This document shows positions 15,859 to 24,093 of a stretch of DNA of 64,000 nt, piece after piece. A program made the translations under genes and the position numbers. The notes beneath the pieces were generated by a model. It saw nothing but the letters and a program-made list of their open reading frames with translations. It searched no databases and was not told where the DNA came from. The first letter of the stretch is position 1; every line of letters starts with the position of its first letter. The DNA comes from Hylemonella sp. (GTDB lineage Bacteria > Pseudomonadota > Gammaproteobacteria > Burkholderiales > Burkholderiaceae_C): assembly GCF_027532185.1 (NCBI RefSeq), contig NZ_JAPZSV010000003.1, forward strand, positions 806,001 through 870,000, in the 5' to 3' direction.

Positions 15859-17706
15859 TCAAGGCTGATCGTCGCGGGCTCGCAACTCGGCCGCCTGCCA
15901 GCCATAGGGCGTTTTGCCGCGCCGGGTCTCCTCGCGCAGCTGGCGCTCCAGCTCTTCGCGGCTCTCGCGGATGACCCGCGCATAGTCCTTGGGCTGCACC
16001 TGCTCACGCAGCTGTGCGAAGTCGTCGACCTGCTTCTGGTTGCCGCGCCGGAAGGCATCGGCCATCTCCCGGGCCTCATAGGCGCCGAAACCCAGGGTCT
16101 CCAGGGCGTGGCGGCCCAGGCGCAGGGAGCTCTCGTAGACCTCGCGCTGGATCACATGGGCACCGGCCTTCTTGAGCTCGTAGTAGTGGGGCACGTCATA
16201 GGCGCGCGCCAGCACCGTGAGGTGCGGGAAGGAATGCCGCGCGATCTCGACGATGGTTTTGGCATCCTCCCGGTCATCCACGGCTACGACCAGCACGCGG
16301 GCCTTCGATGCCCCCGCGGCGTGCAGCAGATCGAGCCGGGTCGCGTCGCCGTAATAGACCTTGAAGCCGAACTGGCGCATGCTTTCGATGTGCACAGCGT
16401 CGTTGTCCATGATGGTGCTCACGATGCCGTTGGACATCAGCAAGCGCCCCACCACCTGGCCGAAGCGGCCGAAGCCCGCGATGATGACCGGGCTGTGGTC
16501 CATCTCGGTGTCCATGGGCCGCTCCTCATTGATGTCGCGGCGCTTGCAGCGCGCCACCCAGCGCCCGTGCGCGAGCAGCAGGATGGGCGTGAGCACCATG
16601 GAGAGGATGATGACCGCGGTGTAGACGGAGTTGATACGCGCATCCAGCACACCTGCCGACACGGCCGCGGCGTAGAGCACAAAAGCAAACTCGCCGCCCT
16701 GCGCCATCAGCACCATGCGCTCCAGCGCGTCGTCGTGATTCGCCCGGGCCAGCCGCGCCACGCCATAGATGGCCGCGGACTTCAGGACCATGTAGGCCAG
16801 CACGCTGATGAGCACCTCCTGCCAGTTGGCCGCGATGATGGCCAGGTCCATGGACATGCCGACAGCCAGGAAAAACAGGCCGAGCAGCAAGCCCTTGAAA
16901 GGCTCGACATCGGCTTCCAGCTGATGACGGAAGGACGACTCGGCCAGCATGACCCCGGCCAGGAAGGCCCCCATGGCAGCCGAGAGCCCACCGAGGTCCA
17001 TCCACAGTGCCGAGCCCAGCACCACGAGCAGGGCCGCGGCCGTCATGACCTCGCGCGAGCGCGTGGTCGACAGCAGCACGAAGAGCGGGTTGAGCAGCCA
17101 GCGGCCCACGGCCACGAGCACCGCCGTGGCCCCCAGGGCCAGGCCGATGCTCTGTGCGCGGTCCAGCCAGGTGCTGGTCTCGCCACCCGGCGCGATGAAG
17201 GCCACCAGGGCCAGCAAGGGCACGATGAGCAGATCCTCCAGCAGCAGGATGGACACCACGCGCTGGCCCGCGGGGCTGCCCATCTGGTGCCGGTCCTGCA
17301 GCATCTGCATCACGATGGCCGTGGACGTGAGCACGAAGCCGGTGCCCACCACCCAGGCCTGGGCCCAGCCCAGGCCGAACATCACACCCACCGGCGCCAG
17401 CAGCAGCATGGCCACCAGCACCTGCAGCGAGCCCAGGCCGAAGATCTGCCGGCGCATCTGCCACAGATGGCTGGGCCGCATCTCCAGCCCGACGATGAAG
17501 AGGAACATGACCACGCCGAGCTCGGCCGTGTGGAGGATGGTCTCGGGATCGGCGATGAGCCTGAGCCCCGAGGGACCGATCAGCACGCCGGCCGCCAGAT
17601 AGCCCAGCACGGCACCCAGGGCCAGGCGCTTGAACAGGGGCACGGCCACGACGGCCGCGGCCAGCAGCGTGACCACGGGGATGAGATTGGGTCCTTCGGT
17701 GGCCAT
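15859..17706 (-). CDS. kefC: Monovalent cation:proton antiporter-2 family (KefB/KefC-like)
   Basis: A 615-residue potassium/proton antiporter. The first 380 residues form about 12 membrane helices with GYLAAGVLIGPSGL, FLFIVGLEMRP and LSAAMGAFLAGVMLAESSFRHQLE. An RCK/KTN nucleotide-binding domain follows from about residue 405 (VIIAGFGRFGQVVGRLL) with YYGDATRLDLLHAAG, and then a charged tail. The start is the ATG at 17706, two bases after the kefF stop, so the two are coupled. KefC systems extrude potassium during electrophile stress, with KefF as activating partner. Confidence 0.93.
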   Translation of the reverse strand: MATEGPNLIPVVTLLAAAVVAVPLFKRLALGAVLGYLAAGVLIGPSGLRLIADPETILHTAELGVVMFLFIVGLEMRPSHLWQMRRQIFGLGSLQVLVAMLLLAPVGVMFGLGWAQAWVVGTGFVLTSTAIVMQMLQDRHQMGSPAGQRVVSILLLEDLLIVPLLALVAFIAPGGETSTWLDRAQSIGLALGATAVLVAVGRWLLNPLFVLLSTTRSREVMTAAALLVVLGSALWMDLGGLSAAMGAFLAGVMLAESSFRHQLEADVEPFKGLLLGLFFLAVGMSMDLAIIAANWQEVLISVLAYMVLKSAAIYGVARLARANHDDALERMVLMAQGGEFAFVLYAAAVSAGVLDARINSVYTAVIILSMVLTPILLLAHGRWVARCKRRDINEERPMDTEMDHSPVIIAGFGRFGQVVGRLLMSNGIVSTIMDNDAVHIESMRQFGFKVYYGDATRLDLLHAAGASKARVLVVAVDDREDAKTIVEIARHSFPHLTVLARAYDVPHYYELKKAGAHVIQREVYESSLRLGRHALETLGFGAYEAREMADAFRRGNQKQVDDFAQLREQVQPKDYARVIRESREELERQLREETRRGKTPYGWQAAELRARDDQP

Positions 17707-17707
17707 G

Positions 17708-18268
17708 TCAGCGCTCCTGCGGGGATGGGGCATCAAGTTCGACCTGCAGGCGCGCGCGATAGCCCTGCGCCGCCGCCGCCAGTTCCTGTGCCGAAAGGCG
17801 GTTGGCGCCGTGCACGATGTGGGGATCCAGCCATTGCAGACCGCAATACAGCGCCGTCTGGCGGATCGGTGTGGCGATCTGCACCATGGTGTGGTGGTTG
17901 TAGCCCTCCGCCTGGTAGGCACGTTCCGCGCCCCCCGTGCTCACGGCCCAGAGCAGGCGCTTGCCCTCGAGCGCCCGAGTGGGCTGGCCCGCAGGATCGT
18001 GGCCGTAGGCCCAGCCGTAGGCCAGGGTCTTCTCGAACCACAGGCTCAGCAGGGCCGGCGCGTGGTACCAGTGCAGCGGGTGCTGGAGCACCACGGTGCC
18101 GCTGTCGGCCAGCGCGGCCTGCTCAGCGCGCGCGTCGATGTGGAAATCCGGGTAGAGCGCGTACAGATCACGGACCTGCAGGCCCGGCAGGTCCCGCACC
18201 GCCTCCAGCAAGGCACGGTTAGCGCGCGAATGCAGGGGGTAGGGATGGGCGTAGATGAGGGTGATCAT
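17708..18268 (-). CDS. kefF: KefF/KefG-like NAD(P)H-dependent oxidoreductase
   Basis: A 186-residue flavodoxin-fold quinone oxidoreductase acting as ancillary subunit of the Kef channel. Family motifs are YAHPYPLHSRANRALLEAV at residues 6-24, VVLQHPLHWYHAPALLSLWFEKTLAYGWAYG around residue 60, and AVSTGG near 110. Its stop codon directly precedes the kefC start (TGACATG), strongly supporting a functional pair. Confidence 0.92.
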   Translation of the reverse strand: MITLIYAHPYPLHSRANRALLEAVRDLPGLQVRDLYALYPDFHIDARAEQAALADSGTVVLQHPLHWYHAPALLSLWFEKTLAYGWAYGHDPAGQPTRALEGKRLLWAVSTGGAERAYQAEGYNHHTMVQIATPIRQTALYCGLQWLDPHIVHGANRLSAQELAAAAQGYRARLQVELDAPSPQER

Positions 18269-18307
18269 GGAGAGGATTCTTGCAGATCAACCTCTGCAAC
18301 GCACTCT

Positions 18308-18395
18308 GAACTTGCGCAGAAATCGCAGCGAGCGGCCGGAGCCAACATCGCCCAACGCAGCGACGGGCAATCGCCGTGGATTCACTCGCAAGTTC
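18308..18395 (+). repeat. Intergenic repeat family A, copy 3 (internally deleted)
   Basis: An 88-bp element with good inverted ends (GAACTTGCGCAGAAATC and the complement of GGATTCACTCGCAAGTTC) and the GCGAGCGGCC and CGCCCAACG core landmarks, but lacking the roughly 55-base centre of copies 1 and 2. Its last base directly abuts the stop codon of the tauE-like gene. Confidence 0.75.
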
Positions 18396-19151
18396 TCAAT
18401 GAAAAGCGTCCCAGACCAGCTTGATGCCAGTGAGCAGCAGGCCCAGGTAGATCAGGCGGTAGAACAGCTGGGGATCGATGCGCCGGGCCATGCGCACGCC
18501 CACCCACACGCCCACGGGCGCCAGCGGCAGCAGCACGATGGAGGTGGCCAGGTTGCGCCAGTCCAGCAGGCCCAGCCAGGCGTAGGGGACCCACTTGGAG
18601 AGGTTGATGAAGAAGAAGAACCAGGACAGCGTGGCCGCGAAGACGATGGGCCGCAGCTTGAGCGGCAGCACATAGGCCGAGACGGGTGGCCCGCCCGCGT
18701 GAGCGACGAAGCTGGTGAAGCCGCCGGCCGTGGTCAGCACGGCGCCCAGCCAGCGCGGCGGCGGCGCACTGTCGGCACGCGGCGGGAACAGCAGGCGCTG
18801 GGCCAGGAAGAGCAAGGTGAACACGCCCACGATGCCGGCCACGATGTTGGCCGCCAGCAGCTTGAACAGCAGGGTACCGATCAACGTGCCCAGCAGGCCC
18901 CAGGGCAACATGAACTTCAGCAGTCCGCGATCGAAATCCTTGCGCAGCGCGGCGATGCCCAGCAGGTCCATGAGCAGCAGCACGGGCATGAGGATGGCCG
19001 CAGCCTGGGGCACGGTGACGGCCAGCGCCATCATGGGCACGGCCAGCGAACCGAAACCGGCGCCGAAACCACTCTTGCTGATGCCCAGCAGCAGCACCGC
19101 GGGGACCGACACCAGATAGAAATAGGGGTCGGTGATGACGGGAAAACTCAA
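18396..19151 (-). CDS. Sulfite exporter TauE/SafE family protein (TSUP)
   Basis: A 251-residue membrane protein with about eight helices and the TSUP pattern GISKSGFGAGFGSLAVPMMAL near the N terminus and FVAHAGGPPVSAYVLPL in the second repeat. TSUP proteins move sulfite, sulfoacetate or other sulfonates and organic anions; the substrate here is unknown, though the genome also oxidises sulfur. The start appears to be TTG at 19151, as no ATG fits the conserved N terminus. Confidence 0.88.
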   Translation of the reverse strand: MSFPVITDPYFYLVSVPAVLLLGISKSGFGAGFGSLAVPMMALAVTVPQAAAILMPVLLLMDLLGIAALRKDFDRGLLKFMLPWGLLGTLIGTLLFKLLAANIVAGIVGVFTLLFLAQRLLFPPRADSAPPPRWLGAVLTTAGGFTSFVAHAGGPPVSAYVLPLKLRPIVFAATLSWFFFFINLSKWVPYAWLGLLDWRNLATSIVLLPLAPVGVWVGVRMARRIDPQLFYRLIYLGLLLTGIKLVWDAFH

Positions 19152-19226
19152 GAGACGCTTTCTTCAGGCCCGCCCCGATGCAGAGCGGGCCTGAAGTGTA
19201 AGAGACGGACGGGCGGTGCGCCGCCT

Positions 19227-19772
19227 TCAGCCCACGCGGGCCTTGAGGTTCTTCATGGCCACCAGCAGCTCGCTGATGACCTTGGCCGTGGCCTCGTCGG
19301 TGAGTTCACCCTCGGCATTGAACTTGCCGGCACAGTGATTGATGAAGACCTCGGGCTTGTTGACCACGAAGGCATTCATGAACACCATGACCTGGCGCAG
19401 GTGGTACTGCATGCGCGCCGTGCCCACCTGGCCGGGCGAGGCGCCCAGGATGCCCACGACCTTGCCGTCAAAGGGCGGCTCGGGCGGACGCGAAAGCCAG
19501 TCCAGCGTGTTCTTGAGCACGCCGGGGATGGAGAAGTTGTACTCCGGCGTGGCGATCAGCACGGCGTCGGCCGCGCGCACCTGGGCCTTGAGCGCGGTCA
19601 CCGCCGCAGGCTCACCGGCGAGGCGCACATCGTCGTTGTACAGGGGCACCTGCGAAATATCGGCGATGGCGAGCTCCACGCCGGCCGCCGCGCCGAGCTT
19701 CTGCGCCGCACGCAGCGCCAGGGTGTTGTAGGACGCCTTGCGCAGGCTGCCCGTGATACCGATAACTTTCAT
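19227..19772 (-). CDS. NADPH-dependent FMN reductase family protein
   Basis: A 181-residue flavodoxin-like reductase. The FMN-binding GSLRKASYNTLALRAA is at residues 8-23 and TPEYNFSIPGVLKNTLDWLSRPPE near residue 78, as in ChrR/YieF quinone reductases. It ends the catabolic minus-strand operon behind the Bug receptor with a 20-base gap, so it may supply reduced flavin or reduce quinones made during ring degradation. The ATG at 19772 is used rather than the longer track start. Confidence 0.9.
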   Translation of the reverse strand: MKVIGITGSLRKASYNTLALRAAQKLGAAAGVELAIADISQVPLYNDDVRLAGEPAAVTALKAQVRAADAVLIATPEYNFSIPGVLKNTLDWLSRPPEPPFDGKVVGILGASPGQVGTARMQYHLRQVMVFMNAFVVNKPEVFINHCAGKFNAEGELTDEATAKVISELLVAMKNLKARVG

Positions 19773-19792
19773 GGTTTTTCCTTGGAACAGAA

Positions 19793-20785
19793 TCAATCAG
19801 CCTTGATGCCAATGTCGCGCACCAGCTTGGTCCAGCGCTCGACGTCGCGCTTGACCAGGGCCTTGGTCTGCGCGGCGTTGAGGTTGAGCGGCTTGCCGCC
19901 GCGACTGCGGAAATTCTCCTGCAATTCGGGCTGGGCGATGACCTTGGCCAGCTCGCTGCGCAGACGCTCCTGCACGGCGGCTGGCGTCTTGGCAGGCACG
20001 AAGTAGCCGAACCAGGACTCCAGGTCGAGCTGGGCCACGCCGCTTTCGAGGATGGTGGGCACATCCGGATGCATGGGGTTGCGCTCGGCGCCCGACAGGG
20101 CCAGGGCCTTGACCTTGCCGCCGTCCACCTGCGGGCGCGCCGTGGACGAGAGGTCGAAGAACAGGTCCACGCGCCCGCCCAGCATGTCCTGATAGGCAGC
20201 CTGCGCACCCTTGTAGGGGATGTGGGTGATGTCGACGCCCGCCAGGTGCCACAGCGCCGCGGCCAGCACGTGCTGACCCGAGCCGTTGCCGGCCGAGGCG
20301 TAGTTGAGCTTGCCCGGGTTGGCCTTGGCGTGGGCCACCACCTCCTGCAGCGAGTTGAAGGGCAGGTCCTTGCGCGCCATCAGCGTATAGCTGTAGCTCA
20401 CGGCCAGGCCCACGGGTTCGAAGTCGCGCAGGCTGTCGTAGGACAGCTTGTCGTACAGGCCCATGTTGAGCGCGATGTTGGAGACCGAGCCCATGAGCAG
20501 GGTGTAGCCATCGGGGTCGGCCTTGGCGGCTGCATCGGTGCCGACCAGGGTGCCGGAGCCCGGCTTGTTTTCGACCACCACGCTCTGGCCGATCTGCTTG
20601 CTAAGTCGGTCGCCGAGCGCACGCGCCACGAAATCGAAGCCGCCGCCCGGCGGCTGCGGCACGATGACGCGCAGCGGACGGCTGGGCCAGGCCTGGGCCC
20701 CGGCCATTGGCGCCAGGCCGCCCAGGGCCAGGGCGGGGATGGCCTGCACGAGCTGTCGTCGCTTCAGGGATAGGATGTTGTTCAT
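19793..20785 (-). CDS. Bug/TctC-family substrate-binding protein
   Basis: A 330-residue periplasmic receptor with a possible Tat-like leader (LKRRQLVQAIPALALGGLAPMAGAQA) and the family segments WPSRPLRVIVPQPPGGGFD, VVVENKPGSGTLVGTDAAAK and YASAGNGSGQHV. It sits between the NTF2-like protein and the FMN reductase, so it probably captures the aromatic or carboxylic substrate of this operon, in parallel with the TRAP system. The ATG at 20785 follows GGAGAC. Confidence 0.9.
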   Translation of the reverse strand: MNNILSLKRRQLVQAIPALALGGLAPMAGAQAWPSRPLRVIVPQPPGGGFDFVARALGDRLSKQIGQSVVVENKPGSGTLVGTDAAAKADPDGYTLLMGSVSNIALNMGLYDKLSYDSLRDFEPVGLAVSYSYTLMARKDLPFNSLQEVVAHAKANPGKLNYASAGNGSGQHVLAAALWHLAGVDITHIPYKGAQAAYQDMLGGRVDLFFDLSSTARPQVDGGKVKALALSGAERNPMHPDVPTILESGVAQLDLESWFGYFVPAKTPAAVQERLRSELAKVIAQPELQENFRSRGGKPLNLNAAQTKALVKRDVERWTKLVRDIGIKAD

Positions 20786-20816
20786 GCTTGTCTCCTCGTT
20801 TTGAAACTCCTGGGTC

Positions 20817-21434
20817 TCAGCGCTCCAGCGGCCCACCGGCCAGCCAGCGCGCGCCGCGCTTGTAGAGCTCGTCCACCACCGGCCCCTTGAGCATGGGCAT
20901 GTCCATCTTCACCGTGTAGCCGATGCGGGTCTGGATGTAGGCGAGATGCCGGTAGCCCTCGGGGAAGGTGGCCAGGGCCTTTTGATCAAGCTTGAGCACA
21001 GCGGTGGAGTCCACCGGGTCGATGCGGTCCTTCTCGTAGATGGGCTGGCGATGGATCAGCTTCCACTCGCCGTTGTGGCGGGTGACGAAGTCGTAGAAGC
21101 GGCCGGTGCAGACCACGTCGCAGAGCACGGGGCCGTCGGCGCCCTCGACCATGCCGCGCTGCGAGATGGTCATCTTGGTCTGGGCAATCGCGCGGTCTCC
21201 CACCACCTCGATGGCCGAGCCGCCGAGGAAATGCAGGATGCTCACGCCCTTGGCCCAGCCCTCCTTGGTGACGCGGATGAATTCGGCGAACGGGCCCTGG
21301 AACCAGGTGGCCATCATCACGCCCTCGGGATGCCAGACGGTGGCGAAACGCTCCCAGTCTCCCGCGTCGCGCCAGACGGCCCAGCGCTCCACCATCTGGC
21401 GGATCTGGAGTTCGTCGTTGAATGTGCCGTTCAT
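20817..21434 (-). CDS. Nuclear transport factor 2 / SnoaL-like protein
   Basis: 205 residues with an NTF2-like cone domain: LQIRQMVERWAVWRDAGDWERFATVWHPEGVMMATW at the start and TGRFYDFVTRHNGEWKLIHRQPIYEKDRIDPVD in the middle, plus an unusual C-terminal extension. SnoaL-type proteins often act as small dehydratases, cyclases or hydroxylase partners in aromatic metabolism; no activity can be assigned here. The ATG at 21434 has a GAAGGAAGA ribosome site. Confidence 0.8.
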   Translation of the reverse strand: MNGTFNDELQIRQMVERWAVWRDAGDWERFATVWHPEGVMMATWFQGPFAEFIRVTKEGWAKGVSILHFLGGSAIEVVGDRAIAQTKMTISQRGMVEGADGPVLCDVVCTGRFYDFVTRHNGEWKLIHRQPIYEKDRIDPVDSTAVLKLDQKALATFPEGYRHLAYIQTRIGYTVKMDMPMLKGPVVDELYKRGARWLAGGPLER

Positions 21435-21463
21435 GCTTCTTCCTTCTGGATCAAAGATAAAAA

Positions 21464-21766
21464 TCAGGGGGCTGCGTAGTCGACCTGGTGGCGCGCAATG
21501 CGCAGGTCGGCCACCTCGCGCTTCACGCGCAGATGCTCGGGATGCTCGGCGTAGGCGTCGAGCGCGGCCTGGCTTTCGAATTCGCTGTAGAGCACCACAT
21601 CGCAGGCGTAATCGATGCGACTGCTGTCCACGCCGATCTCCAGATGCAGCAGGCCGGGGATGCGGCCACGCAGACTCTCGAAGCTGCGCTTGAGGCGATC
21701 GACGCCCTGCGCCTTCTCGGCCGGCGTCGCGCCGCGCACGTTCCACATGACGATGTGCTTGATCAT
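21464..21766 (-). CDS. Dabb family stress-responsive alpha/beta barrel protein
   Basis: A 100-residue dimeric ferredoxin-like protein with the Dabb pattern MIKHIVMWNVRG, IPGLLHLEIGVD and DVVLYSEFESQAALDAYAEHPEHLRV. Members include hydrolases and cyclases of polyketide or aromatic pathways, but most are uncharacterised. A good GGAG lies before the ATG at 21766, which is 13 bases after the YciI stop; an in-frame ATG four codons earlier is an alternative. Confidence 0.85.
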   Translation of the reverse strand: MIKHIVMWNVRGATPAEKAQGVDRLKRSFESLRGRIPGLLHLEIGVDSSRIDYACDVVLYSEFESQAALDAYAEHPEHLRVKREVADLRIARHQVDYAAP

Positions 21767-21779
21767 GGTCTCCGTCATC

Positions 21780-22085
21780 TCAGGCGGCAGGCGGAAAGCC
21801 GGCCTTCTGCGGCCAGAGATTGGCGAAGGCATGGACGGTAGTGCTGGCGTAGAGCCCGGCCCGGGTGAAGGGCTCCTCGGCCAGCCAGGCGTGTGCCGCG
21901 TCGCGGCTGGGGAAATCGATCACCAGCAGACTGCCCAGCATGGTCTGGCCGTCGTCGTGGGTGAAGGGGCCAGCAAAGGCGATGCGATCGGCCATGGCGC
22001 CAAGGTAGGCCTTGTGCTCGGGGCGCACGCGCTGACGCAGCGCGCCATGGTCCGGCTTGTCGATCAGGATGAAGGCGAACAGCAT
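21780..22085 (-). CDS. YciI family protein
   Basis: A 101-residue ferredoxin-fold protein related to muconolactone isomerase. It shows FAFILIDKPDHGALRQRVRPEHKAYL, FAGPFTHDDGQTMLGSLLVIDFPSRDAAHAWLAEEPFTRAGLY, including the conserved D-x-P-R-like and EEPF regions. In this operon an isomerase or lactone-processing role on a ring-cleavage product is plausible but unproven. It follows dctM by ten bases. Confidence 0.87.
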   Translation of the reverse strand: MLFAFILIDKPDHGALRQRVRPEHKAYLGAMADRIAFAGPFTHDDGQTMLGSLLVIDFPSRDAAHAWLAEEPFTRAGLYASTTVHAFANLWPQKAGFPPAA

Positions 22086-22095
22086 GTCGAAGTCC

Positions 22096-23415
22096 TCAGA
22101 GATAGGCCAGCCAGGTGGACAGCGCAGGGAAGGCGATCAGCAAGCCGAGAATCGCGGTCATGGCCAGCACGAAGGGGAAAGCCCCCGCGAAGATGTCGCG
22201 GATGGTGATGCGGGAATCGTTCAGCGCGGACTTAACGGTGTAGACCGAAACGCCGAAAGGCGGGGTCAGCAGGCCGATCTCCACCGCCACCACGGTGATC
22301 ACCCCGAACCAGACGATGTCCATGCCGAAGCTGCGGGCGATCGGCAGCACGATGGGCAGCATGATCAGCATGATGGACACCGAGTCGATGATGCAGCCCA
22401 TGGCGATCACGATCGCGAGGTAGGCCACCAGAAAGCCGTAAGGCCCCCAGCCCAAGGCCGTGATGCCCTCGGTCACCGCCGCGGGCATGCCGGTCAATGC
22501 CAGCATGCGGCTGTAAAGCATGGCCGAGATGATGAGAAAGAGCACCGAGACCGAGACATAACCGGTCTCGGTGAGCACGTTCCAGAGCTTCTTCCAGTCG
22601 AGCCGGCGGCGCAGCAGCGCGATGACCAGCGCACCGGCCGCGCCCACGGCACCGGCCTCGGTGGGGGTGAACAGGCCGCCGTAAAGGCCACCGAGCACCA
22701 GGGTGATGAGCAGCAGGATGGGCAGGAACTTGCGCGTGGCGCTGCGCCAGGTCTCGTGGTGGCCGTCCGTGCGGGTAATGTCGGCCGGGTTCTGCATGAT
22801 CATGCCCGGGCGCAGATAGGCCATGCCGACGATGAGCAGGCCGAAGCCCGTGGCCAGCACGATGCCCGGGATGATGCCGGCGATGAACATGCGCCCCACC
22901 GATTCCTCGGCCAGCACGCCGTAGATGATCATCAGCAGCGAAGGGGGGATCAGCATGCCGAGCACCGAGGAGCCGGCGACCACGCCGACCGCGAAGCGCC
23001 GCGTGTAGCCGTGGCGGATCATCTCGGGCACGGCCACCTTGGTGAAGACCGAGGCCGACGCGATAGAAATACCGGTGATGGCGGCAAAGACCGCATTGGC
23101 GCCCACCGTCGCCAGGCCCAGGCCGCCGCGGATGCGGCGCATGAGCCACTGAAAGACGTCGAAGGTGTCGCGCCCTACCCCACTCACGCTGACCAGCATG
23201 CCCATGAGCACGAAGAGCGGGATCACGCCGAAGAGGTAGTCGCGAATCGCGTCGTTGGCCGAGGCCGCGACAAAGCGCGCGGCCACATCCGGCGACTTGA
23301 TCAGTGCCACGCTGACGAAGGACGTGACGATGAGTGCCACGCCGATGTGCATGCCGAAGTAGATGCCCGCGAGCATCAGCACGATGGCCAACAGGCCGAT
23401 CTGGAGATCAGTCAC
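22096..23415 (-). CDS. TRAP transporter large permease (DctM)
   Basis: The 439-residue large membrane subunit of a tripartite ATP-independent periplasmic transporter, with about 12 helices and typical segments GVIPLFVLMGMLVS, ASVFTKVAVPEMIRHGY, IPPSLLMIIYGVLAEESVG, FTPTEAGAVGA and IGLLTPPFGVSVY. It uses the sodium or proton gradient to import an organic acid bound by DctP. The GTG start at 23415 overlaps the dctQ 3' end by eight bases. Confidence 0.95.
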   Translation of the reverse strand: MTDLQIGLLAIVLMLAGIYFGMHIGVALIVTSFVSVALIKSPDVAARFVAASANDAIRDYLFGVIPLFVLMGMLVSVSGVGRDTFDVFQWLMRRIRGGLGLATVGANAVFAAITGISIASASVFTKVAVPEMIRHGYTRRFAVGVVAGSSVLGMLIPPSLLMIIYGVLAEESVGRMFIAGIIPGIVLATGFGLLIVGMAYLRPGMIMQNPADITRTDGHHETWRSATRKFLPILLLITLVLGGLYGGLFTPTEAGAVGAAGALVIALLRRRLDWKKLWNVLTETGYVSVSVLFLIISAMLYSRMLALTGMPAAVTEGITALGWGPYGFLVAYLAIVIAMGCIIDSVSIMLIMLPIVLPIARSFGMDIVWFGVITVVAVEIGLLTPPFGVSVYTVKSALNDSRITIRDIFAGAFPFVLAMTAILGLLIAFPALSTWLAYL

Positions 23416-23956
23416 CGGACGACTCCTTCAGGTCCTGGACGGCCAGCAGCACGTACTGCACGGCCGCCAGCGCGGCACCCAACAGCACCACGGCCCGCAT
23501 GGGCCAGGTCGGGAAGGTGAAGACGCCCTCCACACCCAGGTACTCCTGATCGGTCCAGGCGCGCGCCAGCGGCTTCCAGGTGGCATAGGCGATGACGCCG
23601 CAGGCGAACACTCCCGCAAGCGAGAACAGGGCCCGCAGGCGCCGGCCGGCACGTGGGCGGCGCGCGATGTAAGGATCGATGAAGAGATCGGCGCGCGACA
23701 TGCGACCGTGGCGCAGCGTGGCCGGCAGCTGTAGGAAGACGATGATGACAATGCTCGTGGCCACGAGTTCGGCCACGCCGTCGATCGGGCGGTTGGCCAG
23801 ATCGCGCAGCAGCACGTCGGCACACATCAGCAGCATGACGGCGCCGATCAGCACCGAACCCGCGGCGTTGAGCGCGTCAACCAGCCGGCCAAACCAGCTG
23901 TCGGGCGCGGACGGCGACGGAGCGGACTCAAGGTCCGTGTTGGCTTCGTAGGACAA
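23408..23956 (-). CDS. TRAP transporter small permease (DctQ)
   Basis: A 182-residue small membrane subunit with four helices; DVLLRDLANRPIDGVAELVATSIVIIVFLQLPATLRHGRMSRAD spans the conserved helix 2 region (DVxxR...EL). The start appears to be TTG at 23956, preceded by GAGG at suitable spacing; no ATG precedes the first helix. It overlaps dctM and is separated from dctP by repeat family B copy 1. Confidence 0.9.
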   Translation of the reverse strand: MSYEANTDLESAPSPSAPDSWFGRLVDALNAAGSVLIGAVMLLMCADVLLRDLANRPIDGVAELVATSIVIIVFLQLPATLRHGRMSRADLFIDPYIARRPRAGRRLRALFSLAGVFACGVIAYATWKPLARAWTDQEYLGVEGVFTFPTWPMRAVVLLGAALAAVQYVLLAVQDLKESSGD

Positions 23957-24000
23957 GAAAAACCTCAGTGAATGCAGGCTAAGCAGCGACCTTGTTCAGG

Positions 24001-24093
24001 GACGCCGCGGAACCGGCTTCGCCGGGCCGCTGGGGTCGCCCCCTTGAGGGGGGTGGCGCAGCGACCGCAGGGAGCGAAGCCTGGGGGTGTTCA
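24001..24093. repeat. Intergenic repeat family B, copy 1
   Basis: About 93 bases containing GCGGAACCGGCTTCGCCGG, the hairpin CCCCCTTGAGGGGG, and GCAGGGAGCGAAGCCTGGGGGTG. The end TTCA overlaps the stop codon of dctP. A second copy with the same landmarks lies at 58966-59058. Confidence 0.85.

Noticed and set aside
15811-18222. 803-aa plus-strand ORF opposite kefC/kefF
   Set aside because: Low-complexity His/Gln/Gly-rich antisense frame without ribosome site; the opposite strand encodes clear KefC and KefF.
22057-23520. 487-aa plus-strand ORF opposite dctM
   Set aside because: Antisense shadow; the minus strand has all DctM helices and motifs.
24001-24093. CRISPR or clustered repeats
   Set aside because: Repeat copies are dispersed singles with no regular spacers and no cas genes in the window.
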